Numbered from the stretch's first letter, positions 1 through 7,794 are shown. The stretch is DNA of 17,117 bases from an uncultured Spirochaetales bacterium (GCA_946061495.1 CAMGSV010000029.1:1-17117); one strand, 5' to 3'. The notes: generated from the sequence alone by a model not told the origin. Numbers and translations are program-made.

Positions 1-54
1 ATTCTAACACAGGTTTTGGACTCAGGGTGTCCTATTTGTTTCTTGGAATTAACA

Positions 55-738
55 TCACCGCTTCATCTTCCGCAGCAGCGTTTTCTGCTCGGTGGTAATT
101 CGATGGCTTTCCAGTGCCTTCTGGATGGCCTTGTTGTGGGTCCAGACCTCCAGATTATTCTTACTCAGATAGGTGAGGGTGGGCCGGTACTGTTTGGCCA
201 GGGCGGTGGCAAAATACCAGGCTTGCATCATCCGCACGTAGTATTCTTCGCTTGGGATTCCTCCCACCAGCTCCAGCTGCTCTGGGGAAAAATCCTTGTC
301 AAGAAAGTAGCTCATCATGCAGCCGATTCCAAAACGCACCGTGTAGCAGTGGTCGCTGGTCATCCAGTCCCTTGCCTTCGCAAGCACCTGTTGCCGGTGT
401 CGCGTAAAAGACTGAGGACGGAAGCTGTCGCAGGTGGCCCAATTGTCCAGATGGGGGAGGAATGCCTCCACCTGCATGAGGCAGGTGGCAAAGTCCTTGG
501 TGCGGTTCACCAGAAGGACATGGAGGTTGTCCTCCTCATAATAGTGGTGGGGAAGCTCCTGCAAAAAGGTGGCCACCAGTTCAGGTTCATTTTTCATCAC
601 GTTTCGTGCCAGCTCCCGTATCTGGGGAACCCGCACACCGATTATCTTGTCTGGATTGACAGTGGGCATGAGCCTCGACTGGAATGATCGGTATTCCTTG
701 TCCTGCATGGCACAAAGTCGTTTTTGAATGTCCGTCAT
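55..738 (-). CDS. AlkD-like DNA alkylation repair protein
   Basis: This 227-residue protein matches the DNA alkylation repair (AlkD-like) family of helical HEAT-like repeat proteins, which recognise or excise alkylated bases without base flipping. Visible family blocks are GVRVPQIRELA (34-44), HYYEEDNLHVLL (65-76), LDNWATCDSF (97-106, with W100 and D104 in the places of the conserved active-site Trp and Asp), the VRFGIG block, an AWYFATALAK block and NKAIQKALESHRI near the C terminus. I start it at the ATG at 738, because an upstream GGAG sits 8 bases away and the in-frame extension to 816 would be read out of a transcription terminator. It follows the P83/100 gene on the same strand but is separated from it by that terminator, so it may be expressed separately or by read-through. 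Family assignment is firm; actual glycosylase activity is inferred. Confidence 0.9.
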   Translation of the reverse strand: MTDIQKRLCAMQDKEYRSFQSRLMPTVNPDKIIGVRVPQIRELARNVMKNEPELVATFLQELPHHYYEEDNLHVLLVNRTKDFATCLMQVEAFLPHLDNWATCDSFRPQSFTRHRQQVLAKARDWMTSDHCYTVRFGIGCMMSYFLDKDFSPEQLELVGGIPSEEYYVRMMQAWYFATALAKQYRPTLTYLSKNNLEVWTHNKAIQKALESHRITTEQKTLLRKMKR

Positions 739-775
739 GATTTTCTCCAAGGGAGCATTTCGAAATCGTCTGTCC

Positions 776-809
776 AAAAAAACTGCACCCGGAACAACTC
801 CGAGTGCAG
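776..809 (-). terminator. Intrinsic terminator after the P83/100 gene
   Basis: Read on the minus strand, an 11-bp stem (CTGCACTCGGA paired with TCCGGGTGCAG, one G-T pair) closes a five-base loop and is followed at once by seven T. It lies about 30 bases after the P83/100 stop codon and about 40 bases before the AlkD-like start, so it should end most transcription of the upstream operon before the repair gene. Confidence 0.9.
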
Positions 810-838
810 CTCTCAAGTTTAATGGCTCTCGTCAGCCT

Positions 839-2461
839 TTATTTTTCGTTGATCACCTGAACAGGATTGTCGGTGCTGACAGGACTCAGGTCGCTGTATT
901 TCAGCAGACGTGCCTCGCCCTGAGCGTCGGTTACAATCAGTCCTGATTCTGTGACGCTAATGGGGGTGGACTGCTGCACACCAATCTTTGACTTTACCTG
1001 CAGCTGAAGCTTGCTGTTGTACTTACCCACCAGCCAGTTCCCACCGTCCTGGATCACTGCATAGTAGGCGTCTCCATCCTTCACCAGTGCGGAATTCTCG
1101 GCGGCTCGCTCGGCACTCTCAGCAATAATCTCCATGCTCACAGGATCCAGCAGTACAACCTTCACTGCACCGTTTCCAGAGTTCGTTCCGGCGATGGCTA
1201 TGAAATTCTCATCGGCTGGCAGCAGGGTGCGTCCACGGATTACCCGGACAGGAGACTGGTTGATGACAACACCGTTCTCCTTGTTCAGTTTCACCATTGC
1301 AGAATAGGTTTCGTCCAAGTACCGCAGACCGTAAACTCCAGCTGCATCAGACATGCGCCCCTGCTCAATGAGCTGCTGCTGGTCCTTGGCAATCTCAGCA
1401 CGGTCGGCACGAGCCTCGTCACGCTTCTGGTCAGCAATCTCCTGCTGCTCCTGGGCTTCCTTCTGCTTCTCTTCTACAACCTGCTGCTGCTCTTTGACAA
1501 CTTCTTTCTGCTCCTCTACAGCCTGCTTTGCTTCCTCAGCCTTCTGCTGAGCCTCTTCAGCCTTCTGCTGGGCAGCCTCGTCATTGGGCTTCTTGTCGGC
1601 TTCCTTCTGAGCCTTCTGGGCTTCCTGCTGAGCCTTGGTGGCCTCCTTCTGGGCATCCCTCAGCTCCTGCTGCTCCTCACGGAGCTTCTCAGTCTCCTTG
1701 GTAGCTTCCTGCTGAGCCTGGGCAGCCTTTTCCTCTGCCTGGTCTGCCTCCCGCTCCTTGATGTCCACCAGGTCCTTGCGATCATCAATTCCCATGTCCT
1801 CGTCCTTGCGCATGGAGTCGATGACTTCCTTGTCGGAGATGACCGTAGTATCTACTGTTCCCAGACCACCAGTGGTGGAGGAGAGGGGAATGACAATCTG
1901 GCTCTTTCCAGGCCAATTCTGGTAGTTCAGGTCAAGACCAGCATAATCAGCGGTCAGGTTGTCAGTAACAACGCTCTTGTAACGACTGGTGAACACCTCC
2001 ATGTTGCCCCGATACACGGCGTTGTATACGGTAACAAAAACAGCCAGTGTCTGGGCATCAGCCTCGGAATAGTTGTAGGCAGAAGCCAGGTACGATGCAA
2101 TGATGTGGCGAAGGTTCCTGATGTGGTCCACAGATGCATCCGCACCGATGAACAGGATGTCTGCATCCAGCTTTTCAGTGGTGGTGGGATCTACTGCGTG
2201 GACAACGTAGTAGCGGTTTCTGGCACCGGCAGTTGTACTTGTATCACGGTTGGGGGCAATCACAGTACCCAAGCCAGATCCAATGCTCTTGATTTGGTCC
2301 AATGTGTTGATGATGGCATGAGGTCCATTATAGTTGATGAACTCCACGGTGTCTCCAACGCTCCGAATTTCAAGCTCATTGACCTGTCCGAAAGCAGGAG
2401 CTACCGTCAGGCAACAAGTCAGGAAAAGAAATAAAATGGATGTCCAGTTTTTTCTAATCAT
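839..2461 (-). CDS. P83/100-family spirochaetal protein
   Basis: A 540-residue secreted protein of the Borrelia P83/100 family, known as a spirochaete surface or periplasm-associated antigen of unknown biochemical role. The N terminus is a signal peptide (basic start, then a Leu/Phe core, likely cut after APAFG). Residues about 25-225 form the conserved N-terminal domain, 225-370 a long charged coiled coil rich in Glu, Gln, Lys and Ala with no Cys, and about 375-540 a conserved C-terminal domain that starts near AAGVYGLRYLDETYS. Two tandem ATGs exist (2464 and 2461); GGAGG at 2466-2470 is only one base from the first, so the second is chosen. A Cys pair inside the signal core (LTCC) weakly resembles a spirochaetal lipobox, but the AFG site fits better. 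It lies downstream of a second secreted protein, suggesting an envelope operon. Confidence 0.9.
   Translation of the reverse strand: MIRKNWTSILFLFLTCCLTVAPAFGQVNELEIRSVGDTVEFINYNGPHAIINTLDQIKSIGSGLGTVIAPNRDTSTTAGARNRYYVVHAVDPTTTEKLDADILFIGADASVDHIRNLRHIIASYLASAYNYSEADAQTLAVFVTVYNAVYRGNMEVFTSRYKSVVTDNLTADYAGLDLNYQNWPGKSQIVIPLSSTTGGLGTVDTTVISDKEVIDSMRKDEDMGIDDRKDLVDIKEREADQAEEKAAQAQQEATKETEKLREEQQELRDAQKEATKAQQEAQKAQKEADKKPNDEAAQQKAEEAQQKAEEAKQAVEEQKEVVKEQQQVVEEKQKEAQEQQEIADQKRDEARADRAEIAKDQQQLIEQGRMSDAAGVYGLRYLDETYSAMVKLNKENGVVINQSPVRVIRGRTLLPADENFIAIAGTNSGNGAVKVVLLDPVSMEIIAESAERAAENSALVKDGDAYYAVIQDGGNWLVGKYNSKLQLQVKSKIGVQQSTPISVTESGLIVTDAQGEARLLKYSDLSPVSTDNPVQVINEK
1538..1579. repeat. 21-base tandem repeat in the coiled coil
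   Basis: Two adjacent 21-base units share their first 12 bases and most of the rest. On the minus strand they encode a duplicated heptad, AEEAQQK, in the coiled coil of the P83/100 protein. The period equals one coiled-coil heptad, so this looks like a local in-frame duplication that lengthens the rod. Confidence 0.6.
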
Positions 2462-2504
2462 CATTCCTCCATAAAATTAGCTGCAAAAGCACTTTATTCT
2501 CAAA

Positions 2505-2513
2505 AGTATATCA
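2505..2513 (-). promoter_or_regulatory. Candidate extended -10 promoter for P83/100
   Basis: On the minus strand the string TGATATACT gives an extended -10 element (TG, one base, TATACT). The -35 region (TAGCAC at 17-base spacing) is poor. A start about 7 bases further on would give a leader of roughly 37 bases carrying the GGAGG ribosome site. The gap between the two secreted-protein genes is about 70 bases, AT-rich and otherwise empty, which fits an internal promoter, but the match is only moderate. Confidence 0.4.
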
Positions 2514-2530
2514 TAATAATCCGATATGTG

Positions 2531-4396
2531 CTACATTTGCAAAGCAATTATTTTCCTCATTGTAGCAGTGGCATATAGTTTTGTTCCACTATCTAAATTT
2601 TGATTAAGTAGATAGGAAAGGATGTACCGGCCCTTGGTGAATAGTGCAGGCTTTCCCATAAAACGGCATATTTCATAGGTGGCGTTGCACATGAGAGCCG
2701 TGATGCGTGGATTTGAGATCAGGTGGTGTTTCGTCAGTAAGGACTCGATGCTCTCCAAAAGGTCGAAGGTGGGATCGTAGGCTACATTCGCTATCCCGCC
2801 CAAGACAACGGACAGAATCGCAGGATCCTTTTCCAGCCGAACAATCCGTGCCAGTTCCTTGTTGAAGCAGCCGCTCTCAAAGGAGGACATGAGTTTGATG
2901 ATGTCCTCGAAGTAGCCCATATTTTCCTCCATGAACGATGCCTCCATGGGATTCATTGACTGAATCGTGTATTTTGAGAAGAGGCGTTGCATCTCCAGGT
3001 TCACCAAGGCCAACCACTGGCCCTCTTGGTCGTTGTATTCCCCACGCTCTAGCTCCCATTTGATATCATCCATGTATTCCTCTGAAATGAGTCGTCCAAA
3101 CAGGTATTCCGTAGACTGGGGGAGACCCGCCCGCAGGGATGATTCCTTCACATAGACGGGAAACGCTGTGTTTCGCTCTGGTCGGGTGGCGGTCTGGCTG
3201 GCAAGGCCGATGTGCTGGGTCACCCGATAGGCCTTGATGACCCAGGAATCTTTTTCCAGCATGGCCAAGTATCCCTGGGGAAGATACAGGATGTGGCTCC
3301 AGTCCATGGTTCCCGGCAGGTCGCTCTCCCAGGTAACCTCACCTTCCAGTGAAATTCCCACAGCCCTAGTGATATCGCAGAGTACGAGGCTGTTGCGGTC
3401 AAAGGTTCCGAAGGCGATTCTGTTGGTGTCCACTGGCACCGTGGTGGAAAGACTGATGGTTCCATCCTGGGGATTCAGATAGGTGACGGTGGTCTGTCCA
3501 TCGGCGGGTGTCACCACGGCACAGATGGACTGGAGTCTGTCTAGAAAGAGTCGGGCAGCAGCTGAGCCCCCGATGGAACCTGCAGGCAGAATCCAACTGT
3601 CCTTTGCTGTGTTACCCTTTGAGGAGATGCACCCTAGGCTGCCATCAGTGAAGATAAGGATGACACCATATTTTGTTGTGATGGCAGATGTTACCTTGCC
3701 GCTAAAGGTCAATTCCTCAAGGATTACGCCGAAGGGGGAGTACCGCAAGGCGGTGCTGCAGCCCTGCAGGGTCTTTTTTTGGATGTGGAGGATGCTGCCA
3801 TCCTCCAGCTCCATCAGGGGGATTCCACTTGACTCGCCGGCGGGAGTGGACCATTTTAGAGTGCCGTTGATGCCGAAGCAGGCCACCTCCCGGGGGCACT
3901 GGACATAGATGCGGCCGTCCCGCCCCTGGATGGGGGTGGAGATGATTTCCGCCGGAGCCTTGGTGCTCCAGAGGGTGAGGCCGCTGGGATTGATGAGGGA
4001 GACAGCGTTTCCTCCCGAAACAGTAATCAAGAAATCCCCGGTGCCGGTGCTGGAGTGGGGCGAAATCCGGGAGCCGGGGAGTCCAGCAAACCACATGAGC
4101 CTGCCATCCTCGGAAACTGCGGCCATGGTGCGTCCTTCCAGCGGTACTGCAAAGCCATATTCCGTTACAAGGGGATTTCCCACCGGCGCACCGCCTACTA
4201 CCAGCTGCCAGCTGGGTTCCACGGTATTTCCTGCTTCCTCCTCTGCCTGCTGGCTCTTGTTGTGTTGGGTGGCATTCTTTGTCTGGGTTGTAGATTTTTT
4301 TTGCTGAGTTGTTGTGGTCTTCTTCGTTTGTGCCTCCAGAGGAAGCGTCTGCTGGAAAACCAGGAACAAAAGTATCAAATAGAGGGCTCTCTTCAT
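2531..4396 (-). CDS. Secreted PQQ-like beta-propeller protein with helical C terminus
   Basis: A 621-residue exported protein. It has a clear signal peptide (MKRALYLILLFLVF core, likely cut after LEAQ), then a Thr/Lys/Gln-rich low-complexity linker (about 24-57). From about 58 to 400 there are repeated short beta blades with Gly-rich turns and Trp-containing strands (for example VSEDGRLMWFAG and INPSGLTLWSTK), typical of PQQ-like or quinoprotein-type propellers that act as protein-binding scaffolds. Residues about 430-621 change to an all-helical, HEAT-like region ending in an AxATMRKI helix. The start has a GGAG site 8 bases upstream and lies two bases after the methyltransferase stop codon, so the two are co-transcribed. 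No enzymatic motif is visible. Its role is unknown; a periplasmic scaffold is my inference from fold and export signal. Confidence 0.75.
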   Translation of the reverse strand: MKRALYLILLFLVFQQTLPLEAQTKKTTTTQQKKSTTQTKNATQHNKSQQAEEEAGNTVEPSWQLVVGGAPVGNPLVTEYGFAVPLEGRTMAAVSEDGRLMWFAGLPGSRISPHSSTGTGDFLITVSGGNAVSLINPSGLTLWSTKAPAEIISTPIQGRDGRIYVQCPREVACFGINGTLKWSTPAGESSGIPLMELEDGSILHIQKKTLQGCSTALRYSPFGVILEELTFSGKVTSAITTKYGVILIFTDGSLGCISSKGNTAKDSWILPAGSIGGSAAARLFLDRLQSICAVVTPADGQTTVTYLNPQDGTISLSTTVPVDTNRIAFGTFDRNSLVLCDITRAVGISLEGEVTWESDLPGTMDWSHILYLPQGYLAMLEKDSWVIKAYRVTQHIGLASQTATRPERNTAFPVYVKESSLRAGLPQSTEYLFGRLISEEYMDDIKWELERGEYNDQEGQWLALVNLEMQRLFSKYTIQSMNPMEASFMEENMGYFEDIIKLMSSFESGCFNKELARIVRLEKDPAILSVVLGGIANVAYDPTFDLLESIESLLTKHHLISNPRITALMCNATYEICRFMGKPALFTKGRYILSYLLNQNLDSGTKLYATATMRKIIALQM

Positions 4397-4398
4397 AT

Positions 4399-5673
4399 CT
4401 ATCTCTCCAAAAGTGCCAGCGTTTCCATATGGCCGGTGTTGGGATAAAAGTCCAGCAGGTACAGCTTTTTCACGCGGTAACCAGCCTTCTCCAGGGTGGC
4501 ACAGTCCCTGGTCTGGGTTGCAGGATTACAGGAAAGGTAGGCAATGCGAGGAATCCCTGACTGGGCCAGGAATCTTCTCATGGCTGGTTCCATTCCGCTG
4601 CGGGGTGGGTCCACAAAGGCCAGCTCCGGCAGATTTCCCTTCAGCAGTGCAGGAGCGAATTCCCTGGCCCACTGCTCTCCGCTGACACCGTAGCTTTGGT
4701 GGGCTTTCCCCATTAAATTCTGCTGGGCAAACACCAGTGCGTCCCGATTGTGCTCCACCAATGTCATCATCTGGAAATGATCTGCCAGAAAGGCTGCGAT
4801 AGTTCCCGCACCACTGTAAATGTCTAGAGCGTGGGCCAAGGTTGATTTTCCAGTGGCAGTTTTGATTTCCTCCACATATTCCAGCAGCAGGGTGATGGCC
4901 TGCTCCAGCACCGCAAGATTTGACTGGAAGAAGCCCCGCACATCAAAGGAAATCATCTTTGGGCTGCAATTTCCTGGAGTCAATTGAACGGTGCAGGTGG
5001 TGGCAGGGGAGGCTACGGTACCGGAAAACCGGCGGCGCACCTTGTCCTGCACCTTGCGGCGGCTCTTGCCCGTTACCTGCAAACTGTCCTGGGACCTCTG
5101 GGTACTTGCCCAGAGAACCTGCTGGCCGCCGCAGACCCGCCTGTCTCCAAAAATCTGGATTCTGCCGGGATGGTGCTGCGCCCGCTGTTCCGGAGGAATC
5201 TGCTGCAGCCAGCTGTTGATTTCAGCGGTGGCACAGGCACAGGAGGTAATGGGAATGACAGCCTTTCCCTTGCCCCGCTCCAGAAGTCCGCCGTCGTGCA
5301 GCTGCATCCTGCAACGGTAGCCCACGGTTCCAGCGGCGGCGGTATCTATGGAAGGAATGGCCACCGCTTCACGCTGGAAGAGGTCCTGCAGCACCTGCCT
5401 TCTCAGTTCCCGCTGGAACCCACCCTCCACGTGGAGCATGGTGCAGCCGCCACAGCTGGCGTAATAAGGGCAGGCCGGTGTGATTCTGTGGGGGGATGGC
5501 TCCAGAATTGACAGGACCTGAGCCCTGTCATAGTCCTTCTGACGAGAGACCAGCTCCACCTGGGCAACCTCTCCAGGAATGAGACCAGGCAAAAAGAGGG
5601 CCTTACCTTCAATCCAGGTAAGGCTGTCTCCTCCAAAAACAGGCTTTTCTGCTGTGACAACAATTGGGGTCAT
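4399..5673 (-). CDS. TrmA/RlmD-family RNA uracil-C5 methyltransferase
   Basis: A 424-residue SAM-dependent enzyme that methylates C5 of a uridine in 23S rRNA or tRNA. Residues 1-58 form a TRAM RNA-binding domain. The iron-sulphur site is visible as C68, C74 and C77 (CPYYASCGGC), with C145 the likely fourth ligand. The SAM-binding loop is ALDIYSGAGT, followed by the FVDPPRSGM motif. The catalytic nucleophile is C382 in YLSCNPA and the general base is likely E417 in GHMETLALL. Length and order match the RlmD/RlmCD group, but sequence reading alone does not separate it from TrmA-type tRNA enzymes, so I give no symbol. It begins 7 bases after the hydrolase stop codon with no good ribosome site, which suggests translational coupling. 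Confidence 0.93.
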   Translation of the reverse strand: MTPIVVTAEKPVFGGDSLTWIEGKALFLPGLIPGEVAQVELVSRQKDYDRAQVLSILEPSPHRITPACPYYASCGGCTMLHVEGGFQRELRRQVLQDLFQREAVAIPSIDTAAAGTVGYRCRMQLHDGGLLERGKGKAVIPITSCACATAEINSWLQQIPPEQRAQHHPGRIQIFGDRRVCGGQQVLWASTQRSQDSLQVTGKSRRKVQDKVRRRFSGTVASPATTCTVQLTPGNCSPKMISFDVRGFFQSNLAVLEQAITLLLEYVEEIKTATGKSTLAHALDIYSGAGTIAAFLADHFQMMTLVEHNRDALVFAQQNLMGKAHQSYGVSGEQWAREFAPALLKGNLPELAFVDPPRSGMEPAMRRFLAQSGIPRIAYLSCNPATQTRDCATLEKAGYRVKKLYLLDFYPNTGHMETLALLER

Positions 5674-5680
5674 TTGTCGG

Positions 5681-6466
5681 TTACAACGTCACTTCCGTAG
5701 AGAGGGCAGTCTTCATACCCTTGTTCTTGTATTCCACCAAGAAATGGTTGCCGATGTCGTCAAAGCCCTCCACATTGGAGGTGCAGTCTGTCAGCAGGGT
5801 GATTCTTGATGCAGGTATGTAGACGCACAAGTCTCTGATGGTGTGGGAGATGCAGTGGGAGAGGGCCTCGCCTGCAACGTAAATGTCCCTGTTCTTCAGC
5901 TTGTCGATGAGGGTAAAGTTGATGCGGGTGGCAGGATCTGCAGGATCCGGCACCTCCGCTTGGATGGCACTGTAGTGCTCCGTCATGGGATTGCTGGCCT
6001 TTGTCACGAAGTCGATGATGCGGCCTGGCTTGTACCGTTCCCACTGGCGGGCGGCATCCAGGAGATTTTCCTCCACACAGGCTCCCGCAGTGGCCAAAAG
6101 ACAGTGGGGTGGCCAGATGGTCAGCACGTATCGTCCCCGAGTCTCAAGGTTGATGAGGTAGTCCTCCACCCGCTTGTTCAGGGCAGAATCAGCCGGACGG
6201 TACTTTCCGGATGAAAAGTCTGCATGGGTGATGAGGGTGTTCACCGCAGGCTCCTTGCCATCGGCTGTCTTCCAAAAGATTGGATGGGCGATGTGGTAGA
6301 AAGGATGCATATCCATGGTTACATGGATAGAATCAATCTCGTCAAGATGGCTGCGGATGAAGTCGGCGATACGCTGACAGTCCTTCTCTGCATTCTTTAT
6401 GTACATAGATCCACCAGGTGTACAAAAATCATTCTGTGGATCAACAATAAGTAGTTCTATTCCCAT
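5681..6466 (-). CDS. Isochorismatase-fold cysteine hydrolase, nicotinamidase-like
   Basis: A 261-residue cytoplasmic hydrolase of the isochorismatase superfamily. The likely catalytic triad is D9 (in LIVDPQNDF), K156 (in FVTKASNP) and C205 (in LSHCISHT). D52 and H54 (VTMDMHP) match the metal-binding positions of nicotinamidases, and the NPMTEHYSAI stretch after the Lys aligns with the nicotinamidase substrate loop. Compared with a compact nicotinamidase of about 200 residues it has extra segments around 63-100 and 170-185. Substrate is not determined by the sequence; nicotinamide is one candidate. The start cannot be later because D9 is part of the core. It heads the minus-strand operon, lacks any Shine-Dalgarno sequence, and its promoter predicts a transcript starting at the ATG. 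Confidence 0.85.
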   Translation of the reverse strand: MGIELLIVDPQNDFCTPGGSMYIKNAEKDCQRIADFIRSHLDEIDSIHVTMDMHPFYHIAHPIFWKTADGKEPAVNTLITHADFSSGKYRPADSALNKRVEDYLINLETRGRYVLTIWPPHCLLATAGACVEENLLDAARQWERYKPGRIIDFVTKASNPMTEHYSAIQAEVPDPADPATRINFTLIDKLKNRDIYVAGEALSHCISHTIRDLCVYIPASRITLLTDCTSNVEGFDDIGNHFLVEYKNKGMKTALSTEVTL

Positions 6467-6472
6467 AACTTT

Positions 6473-6500
6473 ATTATAAGTAAAAAAACTAAAGTGTCAA
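6473..6500 (-). promoter_or_regulatory. Consensus sigma-70 promoter for the hydrolase operon
   Basis: On the minus strand there is a perfect -35 TTGACA (6495-6500) and a perfect -10 TATAAT (6473-6478) with a 16-base spacer. Counting six bases after the -10 places +1 at 6466, the A of the hydrolase ATG. This is the strongest promoter match in the window. Confidence 0.85.
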
Positions 6501-6510
6501 ATAGAATCTT

Positions 6511-6549
6511 CCGATAGGGCAAAAAAAATAGCTCTTTCCCCAGTATCGG
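6511..6549. repeat. Inverted repeat after the 43-residue membrane protein
   Basis: CCGATA (6511-6516) pairs with TATCGG (6544-6549), and three more G-C pairs (6517-6519) are possible after a two-base bulge. The loop is long and there is no T tract just after it on the minus strand, so it is a weak candidate for a transcription end between the small gene and the next promoter. Confidence 0.3.
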
Positions 6550-6561
6550 CTGTGATGGTGA

Positions 6562-6693
6562 TTATTTTGCTGTTCTCTCGAATTTTTCCAGTAATCCACC
6601 AAAGGCGGATACCACCAGGCACATGAGGACACTGCCAACTGTGGCCAGGGCGAGGTACTTGAGGATTTCCAAAACATTGACAAAAGCTTCCAT
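6562..6693 (-). CDS. 43-residue single-pass membrane protein, unknown function
   Basis: A short gene on the minus strand encodes 43 residues, beginning MEAFVNVLEILKYLALATV and ending EKFERTAK. It has a short acidic N terminus, one hydrophobic helix (about residues 11-35, with a GGLL end) and a charged C-terminal tail. The ATG is preceded by AAGGAG with a 9-base spacer, and an acceptable promoter lies just upstream. Two other minus-strand frames are open across the same region but lack a ribosome site and look random in composition, so I reject them. It sits alone between divergent genes. I recognise no family; the size and layout resemble small membrane regulators or subunits such as those of sodium-pump complexes, but nothing specific supports that. 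Confidence 0.65.
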   Translation of the reverse strand: MEAFVNVLEILKYLALATVGSVLMCLVVSAFGGLLEKFERTAK

Positions 6694-6716
6694 AGTGGAC
6701 AACTCCTTTTCTCATG

Positions 6717-6746
6717 ATTGGATGCAGTGTACAGTCCTACCGTCAA
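6717..6746 (-). promoter_or_regulatory. Candidate promoter for the small membrane protein
   Basis: Minus-strand TTGACG (6741-6746) and TCCAAT (6717-6722) are separated by 18 bases. The predicted start near 6710 leaves a leader of about 17-22 bases that contains the AAGGAG ribosome site. The -35 is good, the -10 matches four of six positions. Confidence 0.45.
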
Positions 6747-6832
6747 ATAGTAATAAAATATAGATAAAATAATGGTTAATTTTTTTCACAATGGAGCCAG
6801 AGGATGCCGGCACCTTTTCTTTCCCTGTTCAC

Positions 6833-6861
6833 TTGTCGGAAATGCCCGTTTGCGGTACATT
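6833..6861 (+). promoter_or_regulatory. Candidate promoter for rnz, predicting a leaderless start
   Basis: TTGTCG (6833-6838) and TACATT (6856-6861) are spaced by 17 bases, each matching four of six consensus positions. Six bases after the -10 lies the A of the rnz ATG at 6868. There is no Shine-Dalgarno sequence between them. The geometry is exact but both boxes are only moderate matches. Confidence 0.4.
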
Positions 6862-6867
6862 GACTTC

Positions 6868-7794
6868 ATGAACCTTGAGGCTTTTGTTTTGGGCTGCGGT
6901 GGCATGATGCCCTTGCCCTACCGTCACCTCACTTCGGTGCTTTTGCGGCGTGACGGGGACTTGTTTTTGTTTGACTGCGGGGAAGGCACCCAGGTTTCTC
7001 TGCGACGATTGAATCTCAAATGGAAGAAGATTGACGCAATCTTCATCAGTCACACCCATGCTGACCACATCACCGGACTGCCCGGTCTGATGATGCTTTC
7101 CTCCCAGGTGGACCGGGACGAGCCGTTGTACATCTACGGGCCGCCAAAGGTGGCTGACTATGTGGAGTCCAGCCGGAAGGTGCTTGATATGTACATCAAT
7201 TATCCTGTTGTTGTGAAGGAAATTATCGCTCCCTGTGTGGTCCATGAAGGAAAAGACTTCTATATCAAGGCATTTCCCCTGAACCACACCAAGCCCTGCG
7301 TTGGCTATACACTGGAGGAGCTGGACCGTCCGGGGGAATTCAATCCTGAGGCGGCCCGTGCCTTGAATGTACCGGTGGGTCCCCTGTGGTCCAAGCTGCA
7401 GGCGGGCCAGAGTGTCACTGCCAGCGACGGCTCCACCGTCACCCCGGAGCAGGTGATGGGAGCAAAGCGTTCCGGCCGCAAGTTCAGCTACGTCACCGAC
7501 ACCATGTACATCCCCTCCATTGCTCCGGCGGTGCAGGGCTCGGATCTGCTCATCTGCGAGAGCATGTTCTCCCAGGACATGGAGGACCAGGCCAGGGAGA
7601 AGAAGCACATGTCGGCCCGCCAAGCTGCCGCCATTGCCCGGGACGGCCAGGTGAAGCAGCTGGGGCTGATTCACTACAGCCCCCGCTACACCGACAAGGA
7701 GCTGGACCTGTTACTTCAGGAGGCGCGGAATGTTTTTCCTGATACAGTCCTTACCCGGGACCGGATGGTCTTCGACATTCCTTATGTGGACTGA
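6868..7794 (+). CDS. rnz: Ribonuclease Z (tRNA 3'-end endonuclease)
   Basis: A 308-residue metallo-beta-lactamase-fold nuclease that cuts the 3' trailer from tRNA precursors. The zinc motif SHTHADHITGLPG supplies H62, H64, D66 and H67. Further family motifs follow in order: FDCGEGTQ (35-42), NHTKPCVGY, FSYVTDTMY with the bridging Asp, LICESMF, and GLIHYSPRY with the last zinc-binding His. Length equals the usual bacterial RNase Z of about 305 residues when the ATG at 6868 is used; the in-frame ATG at 6772 would add a 32-residue unconserved tail. Neither start has a ribosome site, and 6868 lies exactly where a promoter would start transcription. It is followed after 40 bases by an ABC ATPase gene on the same strand and may be co-transcribed with it. 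Confidence 0.95.
   Translation: MNLEAFVLGCGGMMPLPYRHLTSVLLRRDGDLFLFDCGEGTQVSLRRLNLKWKKIDAIFISHTHADHITGLPGLMMLSSQVDRDEPLYIYGPPKVADYVESSRKVLDMYINYPVVVKEIIAPCVVHEGKDFYIKAFPLNHTKPCVGYTLEELDRPGEFNPEAARALNVPVGPLWSKLQAGQSVTASDGSTVTPEQVMGAKRSGRKFSYVTDTMYIPSIAPAVQGSDLLICESMFSQDMEDQAREKKHMSARQAAAIARDGQVKQLGLIHYSPRYTDKELDLLLQEARNVFPDTVLTRDRMVFDIPYVD

Noticed and set aside
16..687. Plus-strand open frame of 223 codons opposite the AlkD-like gene
   Set aside because: The minus-strand gene carries conserved family motifs and a ribosome site; this frame has neither.
1354..1790. Repetitive plus-strand frame rich in Ser and Cys opposite the P83/100 coiled coil
   Set aside because: It is the reverse complement of Gln/Glu/Ala codons of the coiled coil, not a gene.
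6772..6867. N-terminal extension of RNase Z from ATG 6772
   Set aside because: No ribosome site, the added 32 residues do not look like the family, and the length from 6868 is already normal.
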